Positions 1 to 6,833 of a stretch of 32,588 nucleotides of DNA are shown here, one piece after another. Origin of the DNA: Spirochaetales bacterium (GTDB taxonomy: Bacteria; Spirochaetota; Spirochaetia; SZUA-6; JAFGRV01). The notes beneath the pieces were generated by a model, which was not told where the DNA came from, made no database searches, and was given only the letters and a program-made list of their open reading frames with translations. Both the position numbers and the translations under genes were made by a program. Each line of letters starts with the position of its first letter. The first letter of the stretch is position 1. The stretch spans positions 1 through 32,588 of the forward strand of contig JAFGWI010000166.1 in the NCBI GenBank assembly GCA_016937215.1, read 5' to 3'.

Positions 1-86
1 AATGCAACCAAAGGATTTCGAAGCGAAGCGGAGTTATGGAAAGCCTGGCCTGCTGTAATGAAATGAAAGCAGGAAACGCCCAACGT
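1..86 (+). repeat. Structured intergenic repeat, copy 1 (cut by window edge)
   Basis: This is the 3' part of the family described in the findings. It shows GGAAAGCCTGGCC (38-50), then a terminal hairpin CCTGCT...AGCAGG (49-73) and the end GGAAACGCCCAA (72-83). A GAAGCGAAGCGGAG segment precedes it, as in copy 6. The 5' end lies outside the window. The stretch from 87 to 259 is AT-rich and holds no gene I can support. Confidence 0.75.
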
Positions 87-259
87 AGAACCATCTAAAC
101 AAATAAAAAAAACAATCAATAAAAACAACAGTTACCAAGCGGAAAATTGTAAGACAAAAAATATTTATGAACCAGAAAAATTAGCCCTTTCTTGGTTTAT
201 AATCGGTAAAGTCATTTAATGAAGGCCTTCTTTAAGGCGCCAAAAAAACACAGAGCTCA

Positions 260-649
260 TCAGCCGATGAAGCGGGAAACTTTATCCAGCAATTGATCTG
301 GCTTCAAAGGCTTGTCGCAAAAATCATCAACAGGAAGCCAGGCCTCATCACCTGCTGCATCCTTAAAATTAATCCCGGTTTTTTCCTTTACCGCTGTAAG
401 CATAATAATGGGCGTGTTTTTATGTAAATCAGACTGCTTTAAAACCCGCGCGGCTTCAAACCCGGCCTGATTTGTCTCCATCATAACATCAAGAATAATC
501 AAATTCGGCCTAAAGGAATCAGCTTTTTCAAGCCCCTTTTTACTATCCATGGCGGTTTCGATTTTATAACCCCTGGATTCAAGAACAACCTTCATGGGTT
601 CAATAATATCAGGATCATCATCGATAATGAGAATCTTTTTATCTGCCAT
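260..649 (-). CDS. Single-domain response regulator (CheY-like receiver)
   Basis: The whole 129-residue protein is one receiver domain with no output domain. The acidic pocket is visible at D10-D12 (IIDDDPD). D54 (LILDVMM) is the expected phosphoacceptor, T85 the switch Thr/Ser (MLTAV), and K113 (CDKPLKP) the conserved lysine. The loop after D54 is slightly long (ETNQAGFEA), and an insert with DEAWLPVDD precedes the K113 strand, as in stand-alone receivers of hybrid-kinase relays. The start is well supported by AAGGAGAGG just upstream of ATG, and a TTGACA/TAAAAT promoter lies above it. No kinase is adjacent. The hybrid kinase at 6834-9743 is a possible but unproven partner. The call as a receiver is secure; its pathway is unknown. 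Confidence 0.95.
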   Translation of the reverse strand: MADKKILIIDDDPDIIEPMKVVLESRGYKIETAMDSKKGLEKADSFRPNLIILDVMMETNQAGFEAARVLKQSDLHKNTPIIMLTAVKEKTGINFKDAAGDEAWLPVDDFCDKPLKPDQLLDKVSRFIG

Positions 650-699
650 TAGCCTCTCCTTGTGCTGACATTGGAAATATTTTTTTTTCCTCTATAAGT

Positions 700-729
700 A
701 TTTTACCGGTACAAAGCGGCTGCTGTCAA
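700..729 (-). promoter_or_regulatory. Promoter of the response regulator gene
   Basis: On the minus strand, TTGACA (729-724), an 18-base spacer and TAAAAT (705-700) form a near-consensus vegetative promoter. Transcription would begin near 693, giving a leader of about 44 bases before the ATG at 649. Confidence 0.7.
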
Positions 730-774
730 ATACTTTTCTGAATTATTTCACAAAAGCAGATTACATTGTTTATT

Positions 775-928
775 GGCACACCTGCGTTTCCCGAAAAAGG
801 GGAAACACAGGCCGGGCTCTTTGGAACTCCGCTCCGCTCCGAAGGCTTCGCCGCGAAAAAATCGCGGCTCCAGGCTTAGGCCATCAAGTTTTGAAAAACT
901 TAATGGCCTTTCCTCCGATCCCTTGCGC
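775..928 (-). repeat. Structured intergenic repeat, copy 2 (degenerate)
   Basis: Read on the minus strand it starts GCGCAAGGGATCGGAGG (928-912), a variant of GCGTTAGGGATTGGAGC. It continues with a long hairpin at 908-879 (arm GGCCATTAAG, loop TTTTTCAAAA), a small hairpin CCGCGA/TCGCGG (867-851), GGAGCGGAGCGGAG, GAGCCCGGCC, and a terminal hairpin of GTTTCCC with GGGAAAC (807-783). The last block is degenerate (TGTGCCAATA). Confidence 0.7.
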
Positions 929-1095
929 GAGCTTCATAAAAAACCTGTCACATACCTGGCCATTGCCTGCCAAAACCAGGTTAATTCCAAAAGAATCTTC
1001 CCCCAATCAGGCCCTGTCCTTTTTTTTAAAGCCCTAAACTATCTTATTACACAAACCAAAACCCTTAGCAGGACAATCGTATTTTTTTTAGCTGT

Positions 1096-1186
1096 TTTGT
1101 CACTCAACGCAGCCACCCGCCGTCATACCGAGCAAGGCGACGAATCTCATTTGGCATAGGCCAATTGTATTCACAAACTAAAGCCC
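1096..1186. repeat. GTCAT-type dispersed repeat, short copy
   Basis: It aligns without gaps to the copy at 18852-18989 except for a 46-base difference. Shared blocks include TTTGTCAC, CCACCCGCCGTCAT, GAGCAAGGCGACGAATCTC and CACAAACTAAAGCCC. It belongs to the broad class of GTCATTCTGAGC...GAAGAATCTC intergenic repeats found in many bacterial genomes. Confidence 0.7.
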
Positions 1187-1199
1187 TCGCTTCCGACTA

Positions 1200-1229
1200 T
1201 TGACACAGCTGCCTTGAACTGAGTATTCT
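1200..1229 (+). promoter_or_regulatory. alaS promoter; predicts a leaderless mRNA
   Basis: TTGACA (1200-1205), an 18-base spacer and TATTCT (1224-1229) form a strong promoter. The usual start point seven bases past the -10 is 1236, the A of the alaS ATG. No Shine-Dalgarno sequence lies between -10 and ATG, which fits a leaderless transcript. Confidence 0.6.
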
Positions 1230-1235
1230 AAAACC

Positions 1236-3026
1236 ATGAAAGCAAAAGAATTACGCGACAAATACATCGAATTTTTCAAGTCCCAAGGCCATAATCATAT
1301 AGCAGGTAAATCCTTGATTCCTGAAAACGATCCCACCGTGCTTTTTACCACAGCTGGCATGCACCCCCTTGTGCCCTATTTATTAGGCGAACCTCATCCT
1401 GGGGGAAACCGCTTGGTTAATTTCCAGAAATGCATACGAACCGGCGACATTGACGAGGTGGGCGATGCCACCCATTGCACTTTTTTTGAAATGCTGGGCA
1501 ACTGGTCTCTTGGCAATTATTTTAAAAAAGAAGCCATAACCATGAGCTTTGAATTTCTCACCAATCCCAAATGGCTTGGTTTTTCTCCGGATTTATTGAG
1601 CGTCACTGTTTTTGCCGGAGACGAAAGCGTTCCGCGGGACGAGGAATCAGCGGGAATCTGGCGGTCCTTGGGCATACCAGAGGAACGCATCTACTTTTTA
1701 CCGCGAAAAGATAACTGGTGGGGGCCAGCTGGTCAAACCGGCCCTTGCGGTCCTGACACAGAAATGTTCATCGACATGGGCAAGGAAGCCTGCGGTGACA
1801 ATTGCCGTCCTGGCTGCAGCTGCGGCAAGTACTTTGAAGTATGGAACGATGTTTTCATGCAGTACAATAAAACCGAAGAGGGCAACTATGTGCCTTTGAC
1901 CCAGAAAAACGTGGACACAGGAATGGGTGTGGAACGAACCATAGCCATGCTTCAGGGCAAGGAAACGGTTTACGAAACAGAACTTTTTCAGCCCATCATT
2001 TACGCTATCGAACAAAAGGTTCAGAAATCCTATGGCACCGACGCGGCAGTCACCAAATCTCTACGAATTGTGGCCGACCACATCCGCGCTGCAAGCTTTA
2101 TTCTGGGCGACGAAAAAGGAGTAACCCCCTCCAATCTTGGTCAGGGATACATTCTGCGACGCCTGATCCGTCGGGCTATCCGGCATTTGCGCAAATTAGG
2201 GGCCGAAGGAAAGTTCCTGGGCCAGTTAGCCAGGGTTGTCATAGATATTTATAAAGATGCTTATCCCGAATTCCTCGAAAATCAAAATAAAATCGTGGAA
2301 GAGCTGGAACGGGAAGAGGAAAAATTCTCATCAACCCTTCAAAAAGGCGAAAAGGAATTTGAAAAACTCCTCCCCAATCTTTTAAAGAATCCAAAGAAAA
2401 TCATTCCCGGCCGTCTTGCTTTCACCCTTTACGATACCTTTGGTTTTCCATTAGAGATCACCGAGGAACTGGCCGCTGAAAATGGAATGATCGTCGACAG
2501 GGAAGGTTTTGAAGCAGCTTTTGAAAAGCATCAGGAAGCATCAAAAATGGGTGCTGACAAGTCTTTCAAGGGGGGCCTGGCAGACCACACCGATAAGGTC
2601 AGGCAGCTTCACACAGCCACTCACCTTCTGCACAAAGCCCTGCGCATGGTTCTGGGCGATCACGTAGCCCAAAAGGGCTCCAATATCACGGCAGAACGGC
2701 TCAGGTTTGACTTTTGCCATCCTGATAAGATGTCACCCGAGGAAATCCAGAGGGTCGAGGATATTGTCAACGAACAAATCCAAAAAAAGCTTGCTGTTAC
2801 CCAGGAAGTTATGAGCCTTGAAGAAGCCCGGGCCGAAGGTTCCATTGCCTTGTTCGACGCCAAATACGAAGAAAAGGTGAAGGTATACAGCATTGGCGAC
2901 TTTTCCAAGGAAGTTTGCGGAGGACCCCATGTCGAGAATACCGGCGAAATGGGACGCTTTAAAATCAGTAAAGAGCAATCATCATCAGCCGGGGTCAGAC
3001 GTATCCGGGCTGTACTGGAAGAATAA
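1236..3026 (+). CDS. alaS: Alanine--tRNA ligase, short form without C-Ala domain
   Basis: Cytoplasmic enzyme that charges tRNA-Ala. The N-terminus (MKAKELRDKYIEFFKSQGHN) and class II core are typical, with motif 2 around F63-C81 and motif 3 GQGYILRRLIRRA (303-315). The editing domain carries the zinc ligands H459/H463 (HTATH) and C561/H565 (CGGPH). The 596-residue protein stops right after the editing domain at AGVRRIRAVLEE, so the oligomerisation and C-Ala domains of the usual roughly 870-residue enzyme are absent. Short forms like this are known in spirochaetes and some other lineages, and a clean terminator follows, so I read it as complete. A cysteine cluster (C186, C190, C194, C196) in the catalytic half could bind a second metal. 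The start is fixed by homology; there is no ribosome binding site. Confidence 0.97.
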   Translation: MKAKELRDKYIEFFKSQGHNHIAGKSLIPENDPTVLFTTAGMHPLVPYLLGEPHPGGNRLVNFQKCIRTGDIDEVGDATHCTFFEMLGNWSLGNYFKKEAITMSFEFLTNPKWLGFSPDLLSVTVFAGDESVPRDEESAGIWRSLGIPEERIYFLPRKDNWWGPAGQTGPCGPDTEMFIDMGKEACGDNCRPGCSCGKYFEVWNDVFMQYNKTEEGNYVPLTQKNVDTGMGVERTIAMLQGKETVYETELFQPIIYAIEQKVQKSYGTDAAVTKSLRIVADHIRAASFILGDEKGVTPSNLGQGYILRRLIRRAIRHLRKLGAEGKFLGQLARVVIDIYKDAYPEFLENQNKIVEELEREEEKFSSTLQKGEKEFEKLLPNLLKNPKKIIPGRLAFTLYDTFGFPLEITEELAAENGMIVDREGFEAAFEKHQEASKMGADKSFKGGLADHTDKVRQLHTATHLLHKALRMVLGDHVAQKGSNITAERLRFDFCHPDKMSPEEIQRVEDIVNEQIQKKLAVTQEVMSLEEARAEGSIALFDAKYEEKVKVYSIGDFSKEVCGGPHVENTGEMGRFKISKEQSSSAGVRRIRAVLEE

Positions 3027-3033
3027 ATGGCAA

Positions 3034-3056
3034 GCCCCTGTTTCAGGGGCTTTTTT
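3034..3056 (+). terminator. Rho-independent terminator of alaS
   Basis: GCCCCTG and CAGGGGC form a 7-base stem with a TTT loop (3034-3050), followed by six T. It lies 8 bases after the alaS stop codon. Confidence 0.9.
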
Positions 3057-3078
3057 CAGGCCTTCACGGTTTTTTGTT

Positions 3079-3810
3079 TCAGGAAATCGGGACACCTCTG
3101 TCTGAGGCTTTCTCTTCCGCGGCTTTCACAATCTCAGTAAGCTGCTTTTTGTAATTCTTCAAAGCCACCTGCCCAGCCTCAGAAAGGCCATAAACACCCC
3201 GCTTGATTTTTTCAAACCAGCCATAAAAATTGGCAGCCAGAATTTCCTGAGACTGGGAGGGCCCGCCGGATTTTTTCAATTGCGAGGGGCTAGAAGGCCC
3301 CAGCTTTTTCAATTGCCAAGCCAGATAAAGGGCACGCTGCCGGTAAGCTGAAAATCTCGCGTCAGAGGTCGCGCTACCGGCCTTATTGAACTCAGCATAA
3401 CGGGCATCTATTTCCCTGAGAATAGCCAATCGCCGCTTGTGCTGCCTTTTTTCTGAATAATCTCCAGGATGAAGGGCCACCTCGATTCGCGTTTTGCTTT
3501 TTAAAAAACGTACCAACACCAATCCAACACCTAAACGCCGAAGCAAGGCTTTAACATTTCCCAGGCGAGGGATTTCACGTTTCCCGGGCGCCACAGCCAC
3601 TGCCGCGTATACTGAATCGGCCATTTCCATTCTCTCCATCAGCTGGTACACCAAATCCAGGGAAAAACGGACCTTAAGCTCGATAAGTACCATTTCATCA
3701 TCCTTACACGCCACCATATCACAGTTTTTTACCTCAGAGGACACAGAATAACCCTGCTTCTCTAAATACAGCTTCAGGGGCTCATACAAATCGGTTTCCT
3801 TGATTTTCAC
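3079..3810 (-). CDS. DUF2161-type PD-(D/E)XK nuclease-like protein
   Basis: A 243-residue soluble protein that matches, from memory, the DUF2161 family of putative PD-(D/E)XK phosphodiesterases. The nuclease-like signature is visible as D31 (NCDMVA), then E44-L-K46 (LIELKVRF) on the next strand, which is the normal spacing. A basic middle follows (KRQHKRRLAILREI), then a C-terminal segment (GWFEKIKRGVYGLSEAGQVA) that resembles a winged helix and could bind nucleic acid. The start is GTG at 3810 with AAGAG about ten bases upstream; no ATG fits in frame. It converges on alaS. The substrate is unknown, and no experimental role for the family is known to me. Confidence 0.8.
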   Translation of the reverse strand: MKIKETDLYEPLKLYLEKQGYSVSSEVKNCDMVACKDDEMVLIELKVRFSLDLVYQLMERMEMADSVYAAVAVAPGKREIPRLGNVKALLRRLGVGLVLVRFLKSKTRIEVALHPGDYSEKRQHKRRLAILREIDARYAEFNKAGSATSDARFSAYRQRALYLAWQLKKLGPSSPSQLKKSGGPSQSQEILAANFYGWFEKIKRGVYGLSEAGQVALKNYKKQLTEIVKAAEEKASDRGVPIS

Positions 3811-3876
3811 CTTTTCATCTCTTTTCAGTTCCCTGTCTTTCTGCCATCTGGTTCAGGAAAAACAGATTTTATTATC

Positions 3877-3905
3877 ATTATAAGTTATTGACCCGAATCT
3901 GGGAA
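3877..3905 (-). promoter_or_regulatory. Candidate promoter of the DUF2161 gene
   Basis: A perfect TATAAT on the minus strand (3882-3877) lies 17 bases from TTCCCA (3905-3900), which matches TTGACA at four of six positions. The leader would be about 60 bases. Confidence 0.5.
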
Positions 3906-4015
3906 GCAGAAGCACACAGTAGTGTACCCGAGGTCCAGATCTTAGCATTTTTTTTGGACCAAGCTCGATTTTAAAACCAACTGTGATGCAACTGATCAAC
4001 AAGCCTCTAATCGGG

Positions 4016-4044
4016 TTGACACAAGAAAGGATTCTCTATATTTT
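4016..4044 (+). promoter_or_regulatory. Promoter of the LysM/C39-sfsA unit
   Basis: TTGACA (4016-4021) is followed by TATATTTT (4037-4044), giving a spacer of 15 or 17 bases depending on which hexamer is used. Transcription would start near 4050. A 12-codon open frame from the ATG at 4052 overlaps the start of the next gene; whether it is translated is unknown. Confidence 0.6.
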
Positions 4045-4074
4045 CATACTAATGGAATTCCCGGTCATTAAGCC

Positions 4075-5553
4075 ATGGCAAATACTATAATTAATAAACC
4101 ATTTTTGATTAAATTTCTTCTCATAGTCTCGGCCCTGGGCTTTCTGATATTTGTGGTTCTCAGTTTTAGCGGCCAAAGCCCAAACAGGGACCAATTAAAG
4201 ACATCCATCGTGAAACCCAAGCCCACAGCCTCGATTACACAAGAGCCGACTCTTGACCATCCATTTGATTACTTTGTCAAAGCAGGGCAAAGCATTTACG
4301 ACATTGCCAAGGAACTGGATATACCCGTACATTCGCTTCTGCTTTACAACACTTTGGATGGCTACTATCCTTTAAAAACAGGACAAAAATTAAGCATACC
4401 CAAACAACTCATCGAAAAGACCCCACAGGAATTCGATACCACCAAGGCTGAAGGCCTGCCAGAACACCTTACCATCACAGCCTCAAAAATGTGGGGAGAA
4501 GCCCCTTTGAAAGTTCAATTCAGATGCATTAATGCCGAACTCGATGATTATTTTTATATCTGGGATATGGGATGTAACCGCTTCAGTTTCAGTAAAACTC
4601 CAGACTTTCTCTATACCCGGGCCGGACGATACCCTGCCCGGCTCATCATCTACGACAGATACTTTAACCAACTCAGCTCCAACACCATTTTCATCAATGT
4701 ACCGCCTATCATGACTGACAACAGCGGCCCGGCTTTTTTAACTCTGGACCGCCTGGGCGACCTTCTTAACCTTAAAGGTCGCATGCTGGATTCAAGGGGC
4801 TTTCCTGTGATAATCAACCCAGGCGCTGACATTATTCAAAACCCGGCCCTGATCAGACAAATCGGTCCTGACAGCTTTGTGGCAACAAACACAGGATATT
4901 CCAGCATCACCATCCGGCAAAATGAAAACAGCTACCACTTCTATTTGTTCGTAAGCCCCTTTCCTTCAAAACACAGCGTGGAGCCGGAATTTGACTGGTA
5001 CTTTACCCAGTATGATACAGGCATGTATGGAAATTGCGGTCCGGCATCCAATTCCATTGCTGTAAAATGGGCCACCGGCAAAAGCTACTCAGTTGAAACC
5101 ATTCGTGAAGAAATCGGAATGCCCTATGAAAATGGCGGTGTGGACTACAATAATCTTCGATCCAACATGAGGCACCATGGCGTACATTCCAGTATCAAGA
5201 AAATCGATTCGGCCCAGGATATTTTTGATATCATCGACCAGGGGAAAATCATTATCAGCGTTTTTCATTGCGGCCTTATCACTCCCACCGAAGGTGATGA
5301 AACCAAGGTATTTACCGGCCGCTATTATCCTGATTCAACAGGCCATTATATTGTAATTAAGGGTTATTCTCTGGATAAAAAATATGCCATTGTTTATGAC
5401 GCGATTCCAGGCGACTGGTTGAACAATTCTCTGAGATACGACGACGGTGTCAGCATGATTGGCCGAAACCGCTATTTTCTTATGGACGATCTAATGCCTT
5501 CATTGCGCCTTCCCGATGTTATTGTGATTGACAGAAAAGCCCGATCCAATTAA
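4075..5553 (+). CDS. Membrane-anchored LysM / PKD-like / C39-family peptidase-like protein
   Basis: A 492-residue protein exported by an N-terminal membrane segment (about 11-32) that probably stays as an anchor. Domains in order: a LysM peptidoglycan-binding domain (about 64-109, YFVKAGQSIYDIAKELDIPV), a PKD/Ig-like domain (about 130-208, with APLKVQFRC and the AGRYPARL strand), a second beta-rich segment (220-295), and a papain-like C39_2 domain (305-475). In the last domain C321 (YGNCGPAS), H424 (TGHYIVIKGY) and D442 (VYDAIPGD) are in the expected order for a catalytic triad, so it should be active. It probably acts in the periplasm against peptide or wall substrates; the target is unknown. 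A start at 4075 gives a standard signal anchor, with only a weak ribosome binding site. The next gene follows after 3 bases, so they form one operon. Confidence 0.85.
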   Translation: MANTIINKPFLIKFLLIVSALGFLIFVVLSFSGQSPNRDQLKTSIVKPKPTASITQEPTLDHPFDYFVKAGQSIYDIAKELDIPVHSLLLYNTLDGYYPLKTGQKLSIPKQLIEKTPQEFDTTKAEGLPEHLTITASKMWGEAPLKVQFRCINAELDDYFYIWDMGCNRFSFSKTPDFLYTRAGRYPARLIIYDRYFNQLSSNTIFINVPPIMTDNSGPAFLTLDRLGDLLNLKGRMLDSRGFPVIINPGADIIQNPALIRQIGPDSFVATNTGYSSITIRQNENSYHFYLFVSPFPSKHSVEPEFDWYFTQYDTGMYGNCGPASNSIAVKWATGKSYSVETIREEIGMPYENGGVDYNNLRSNMRHHGVHSSIKKIDSAQDIFDIIDQGKIIISVFHCGLITPTEGDETKVFTGRYYPDSTGHYIVIKGYSLDKKYAIVYDAIPGDWLNNSLRYDDGVSMIGRNRYFLMDDLMPSLRLPDVIVIDRKARSN

Positions 5554-5556
5554 TTC

Positions 5557-6705
5557 ATGAAATTGTTTGATCCTGTTGCTCAGGGAACCTTCATTAAAAG
5601 GCCCAACCGATTCATTGTGATGGCTGAAATAAATGGCAAAATTGAACAATGCTATTGCCCTAACCCAGGGCGTTTAATCGAGCTCCTTATCCCCGGCACG
5701 CCCCTTCTTTTTGAACTAAACCCTGGCCCAGCCACCAAATACACCCTTTCCGCGGCTATTCGCGGTAATATGACAATCCCCCTTTATTCAAGCCGGGCCA
5801 ATAAAGTGGCAGCCCAGTTGATTTTACCGCGGCTTTTTCCGGAAAGCAGCAAGGTCAAAGCTGAGTTTACCCATGGAAATTCGCGCTTTGATTTCATGAT
5901 AGATGATGGCCAAATAAAAAAACTCATAGAAATAAAGGCCTGCACCCTGATCGAGCAAGGCGTCGCCTCTTTTCCTGACGCGCCGACAATCCGTGGGCTC
6001 CGTCATCTCTCTGAATTAGCCGAAGCAGATGCTCGTGAATATAAGGGAATGATTATCTTTGTTGTTTTTAACCCTGAAGCAGAACATTTTGTTCCCAATT
6101 GGCACACCGATTTTGATTTTGCCCGGGCTTTGTACCAACACAGAAACACAATTGATATCAAAGTGTTCCGTGTTTCCACTGATCAAAAGGGAGAATGCCA
6201 GCTTATTCCAGGAGAATTAGCCATTTTCTGGGATAAACTAAAGCCCCATCTGATTGACGGCGGGGTTTATTTATACATTCTTGAATTGGATAAAGAAACA
6301 GAATTGAACATTGGCCAGCTGGGCAAGTTCTGCTTTCAAAAGGGCTGGTATGTTTACACTGGCTCAGCGCGAAAAAACCTGGATGCCAGAATCAGGCGGC
6401 ATTTAAGTAAGAGAAAAAAATTCCATTGGCACATCGATTATCTTGGAGAAAAAGCCAAAACAAAAAAAATTTTGGCAATACGCAACCAATTTAGCTGGGA
6501 ATGCGAATTGGCTGCTTCAGTGAATGAGCTTTCACTCCATTTCGTTCCAGGGTTTGGTTCAAGCGACTGCCATTGCCAAAGCCATCTTTTCTATTTTAAT
6601 GAAAACCCCTTTCACAACCGGGATTTTTTAGATATGCTTTTTTTTATCGTTATAAAAAATCCCTTTTATAAGCTAACAAAGACGATTCAACACCCCCCGC
6701 GTTAG
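5557..6705 (+). CDS. sfsA: SfsA-type DNA/RNA nuclease fused to a GIY-YIG (DUF123-type) domain
   Basis: Residues 1-225 are SfsA, a PD-(D/E)XK-like nuclease once named for sugar fermentation stimulation. The visible signatures are CYCPNPGRL (32-40), the GNSRFDF block (107-113), IEIKACTL (124-131) and FPDAPTIRGLRHLSEL (139-154). Residues 235-345 form a GIY-YIG domain of the Uri/DUF123 kind, with GGVYLYILEL, GWYVYTGSARKN, then the RRH...KKFHWHIDYL helix and FGSSDCHCQSHL. The E. coli SfsA is about 234 residues, so this is a two-nuclease fusion. The last 35 residues (after FYFNEN) lie beyond the usual domain end. The stop TAG is part of structured-repeat copy 3, which suggests that an insertion reshaped the C-terminus. 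It follows the LysM/C39 gene by 3 bases. Confidence 0.9.
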   Translation: MKLFDPVAQGTFIKRPNRFIVMAEINGKIEQCYCPNPGRLIELLIPGTPLLFELNPGPATKYTLSAAIRGNMTIPLYSSRANKVAAQLILPRLFPESSKVKAEFTHGNSRFDFMIDDGQIKKLIEIKACTLIEQGVASFPDAPTIRGLRHLSELAEADAREYKGMIIFVVFNPEAEHFVPNWHTDFDFARALYQHRNTIDIKVFRVSTDQKGECQLIPGELAIFWDKLKPHLIDGGVYLYILELDKETELNIGQLGKFCFQKGWYVYTGSARKNLDARIRRHLSKRKKFHWHIDYLGEKAKTKKILAIRNQFSWECELAASVNELSLHFVPGFGSSDCHCQSHLFYFNENPFHNRDFLDMLFFIVIKNPFYKLTKTIQHPPR

Positions 6706-6824
6706 GGATTGGCTGGTCATAGCCCTGAAAAACCCGGCCTGAAAGCAATGAAAAAAGCCGCCTGGCAAGCTAATTCAAAGCCTTGATGGGGGGAGACAGA
6801 GTTTCCGGGCAACGCCCAAAAATC
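6699..6824 (+). repeat. Structured intergenic repeat, copy 3 (overlaps the sfsA stop)
   Basis: It runs from GCGTTAGGGATTGG (6699-6712), which contains the sfsA stop codon, to CCGGGCAACGCCCAAAA (6805-6821). The first hairpin is short here (GGCT/AGCC, 6711-6724). ACCCGGCCTG (6732-6741) can pair through CCCGG with the CCGGG at the 3' end. This is the shortest full copy in the window. Confidence 0.8.
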
Positions 6825-6833
6825 AGAAAAAGG

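Larger units (their letters stand above)
650..1235. other. Gene-free region carrying two repeat types and two promoters
   Basis: This 586-base gap holds the response regulator promoter (minus), structured-repeat copy 2 (775-928), a copy of the GTCAT dispersed repeat (1096-1186) and the alaS promoter (1200-1229). An open frame at 773-1159 runs straight through both repeats and is not believable as a gene. Confidence 0.7.

Noticed and set aside
773-1159. 128-codon open frame on the plus strand before alaS
   Set aside because: It has a TTG-type start and runs through structured-repeat copy 2 and the GTCAT repeat. Its translation has no domain-like pattern and no ribosome binding site.
1236-3026. 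alaS as a truncated pseudogene
   Set aside because: The length fits the known short form, all catalytic and editing residues are present, and a good terminator directly follows the stop.
6699-6824. Integron attC site
   Set aside because: The repeats are dispersed hairpin-rich units with conserved GCGTT and AACGC, which recalls attC. But GTTAGGG does not fit the GTTRRRY core, the partner core is missing, the order of cores is reversed, and no integrase or cassette array is present.
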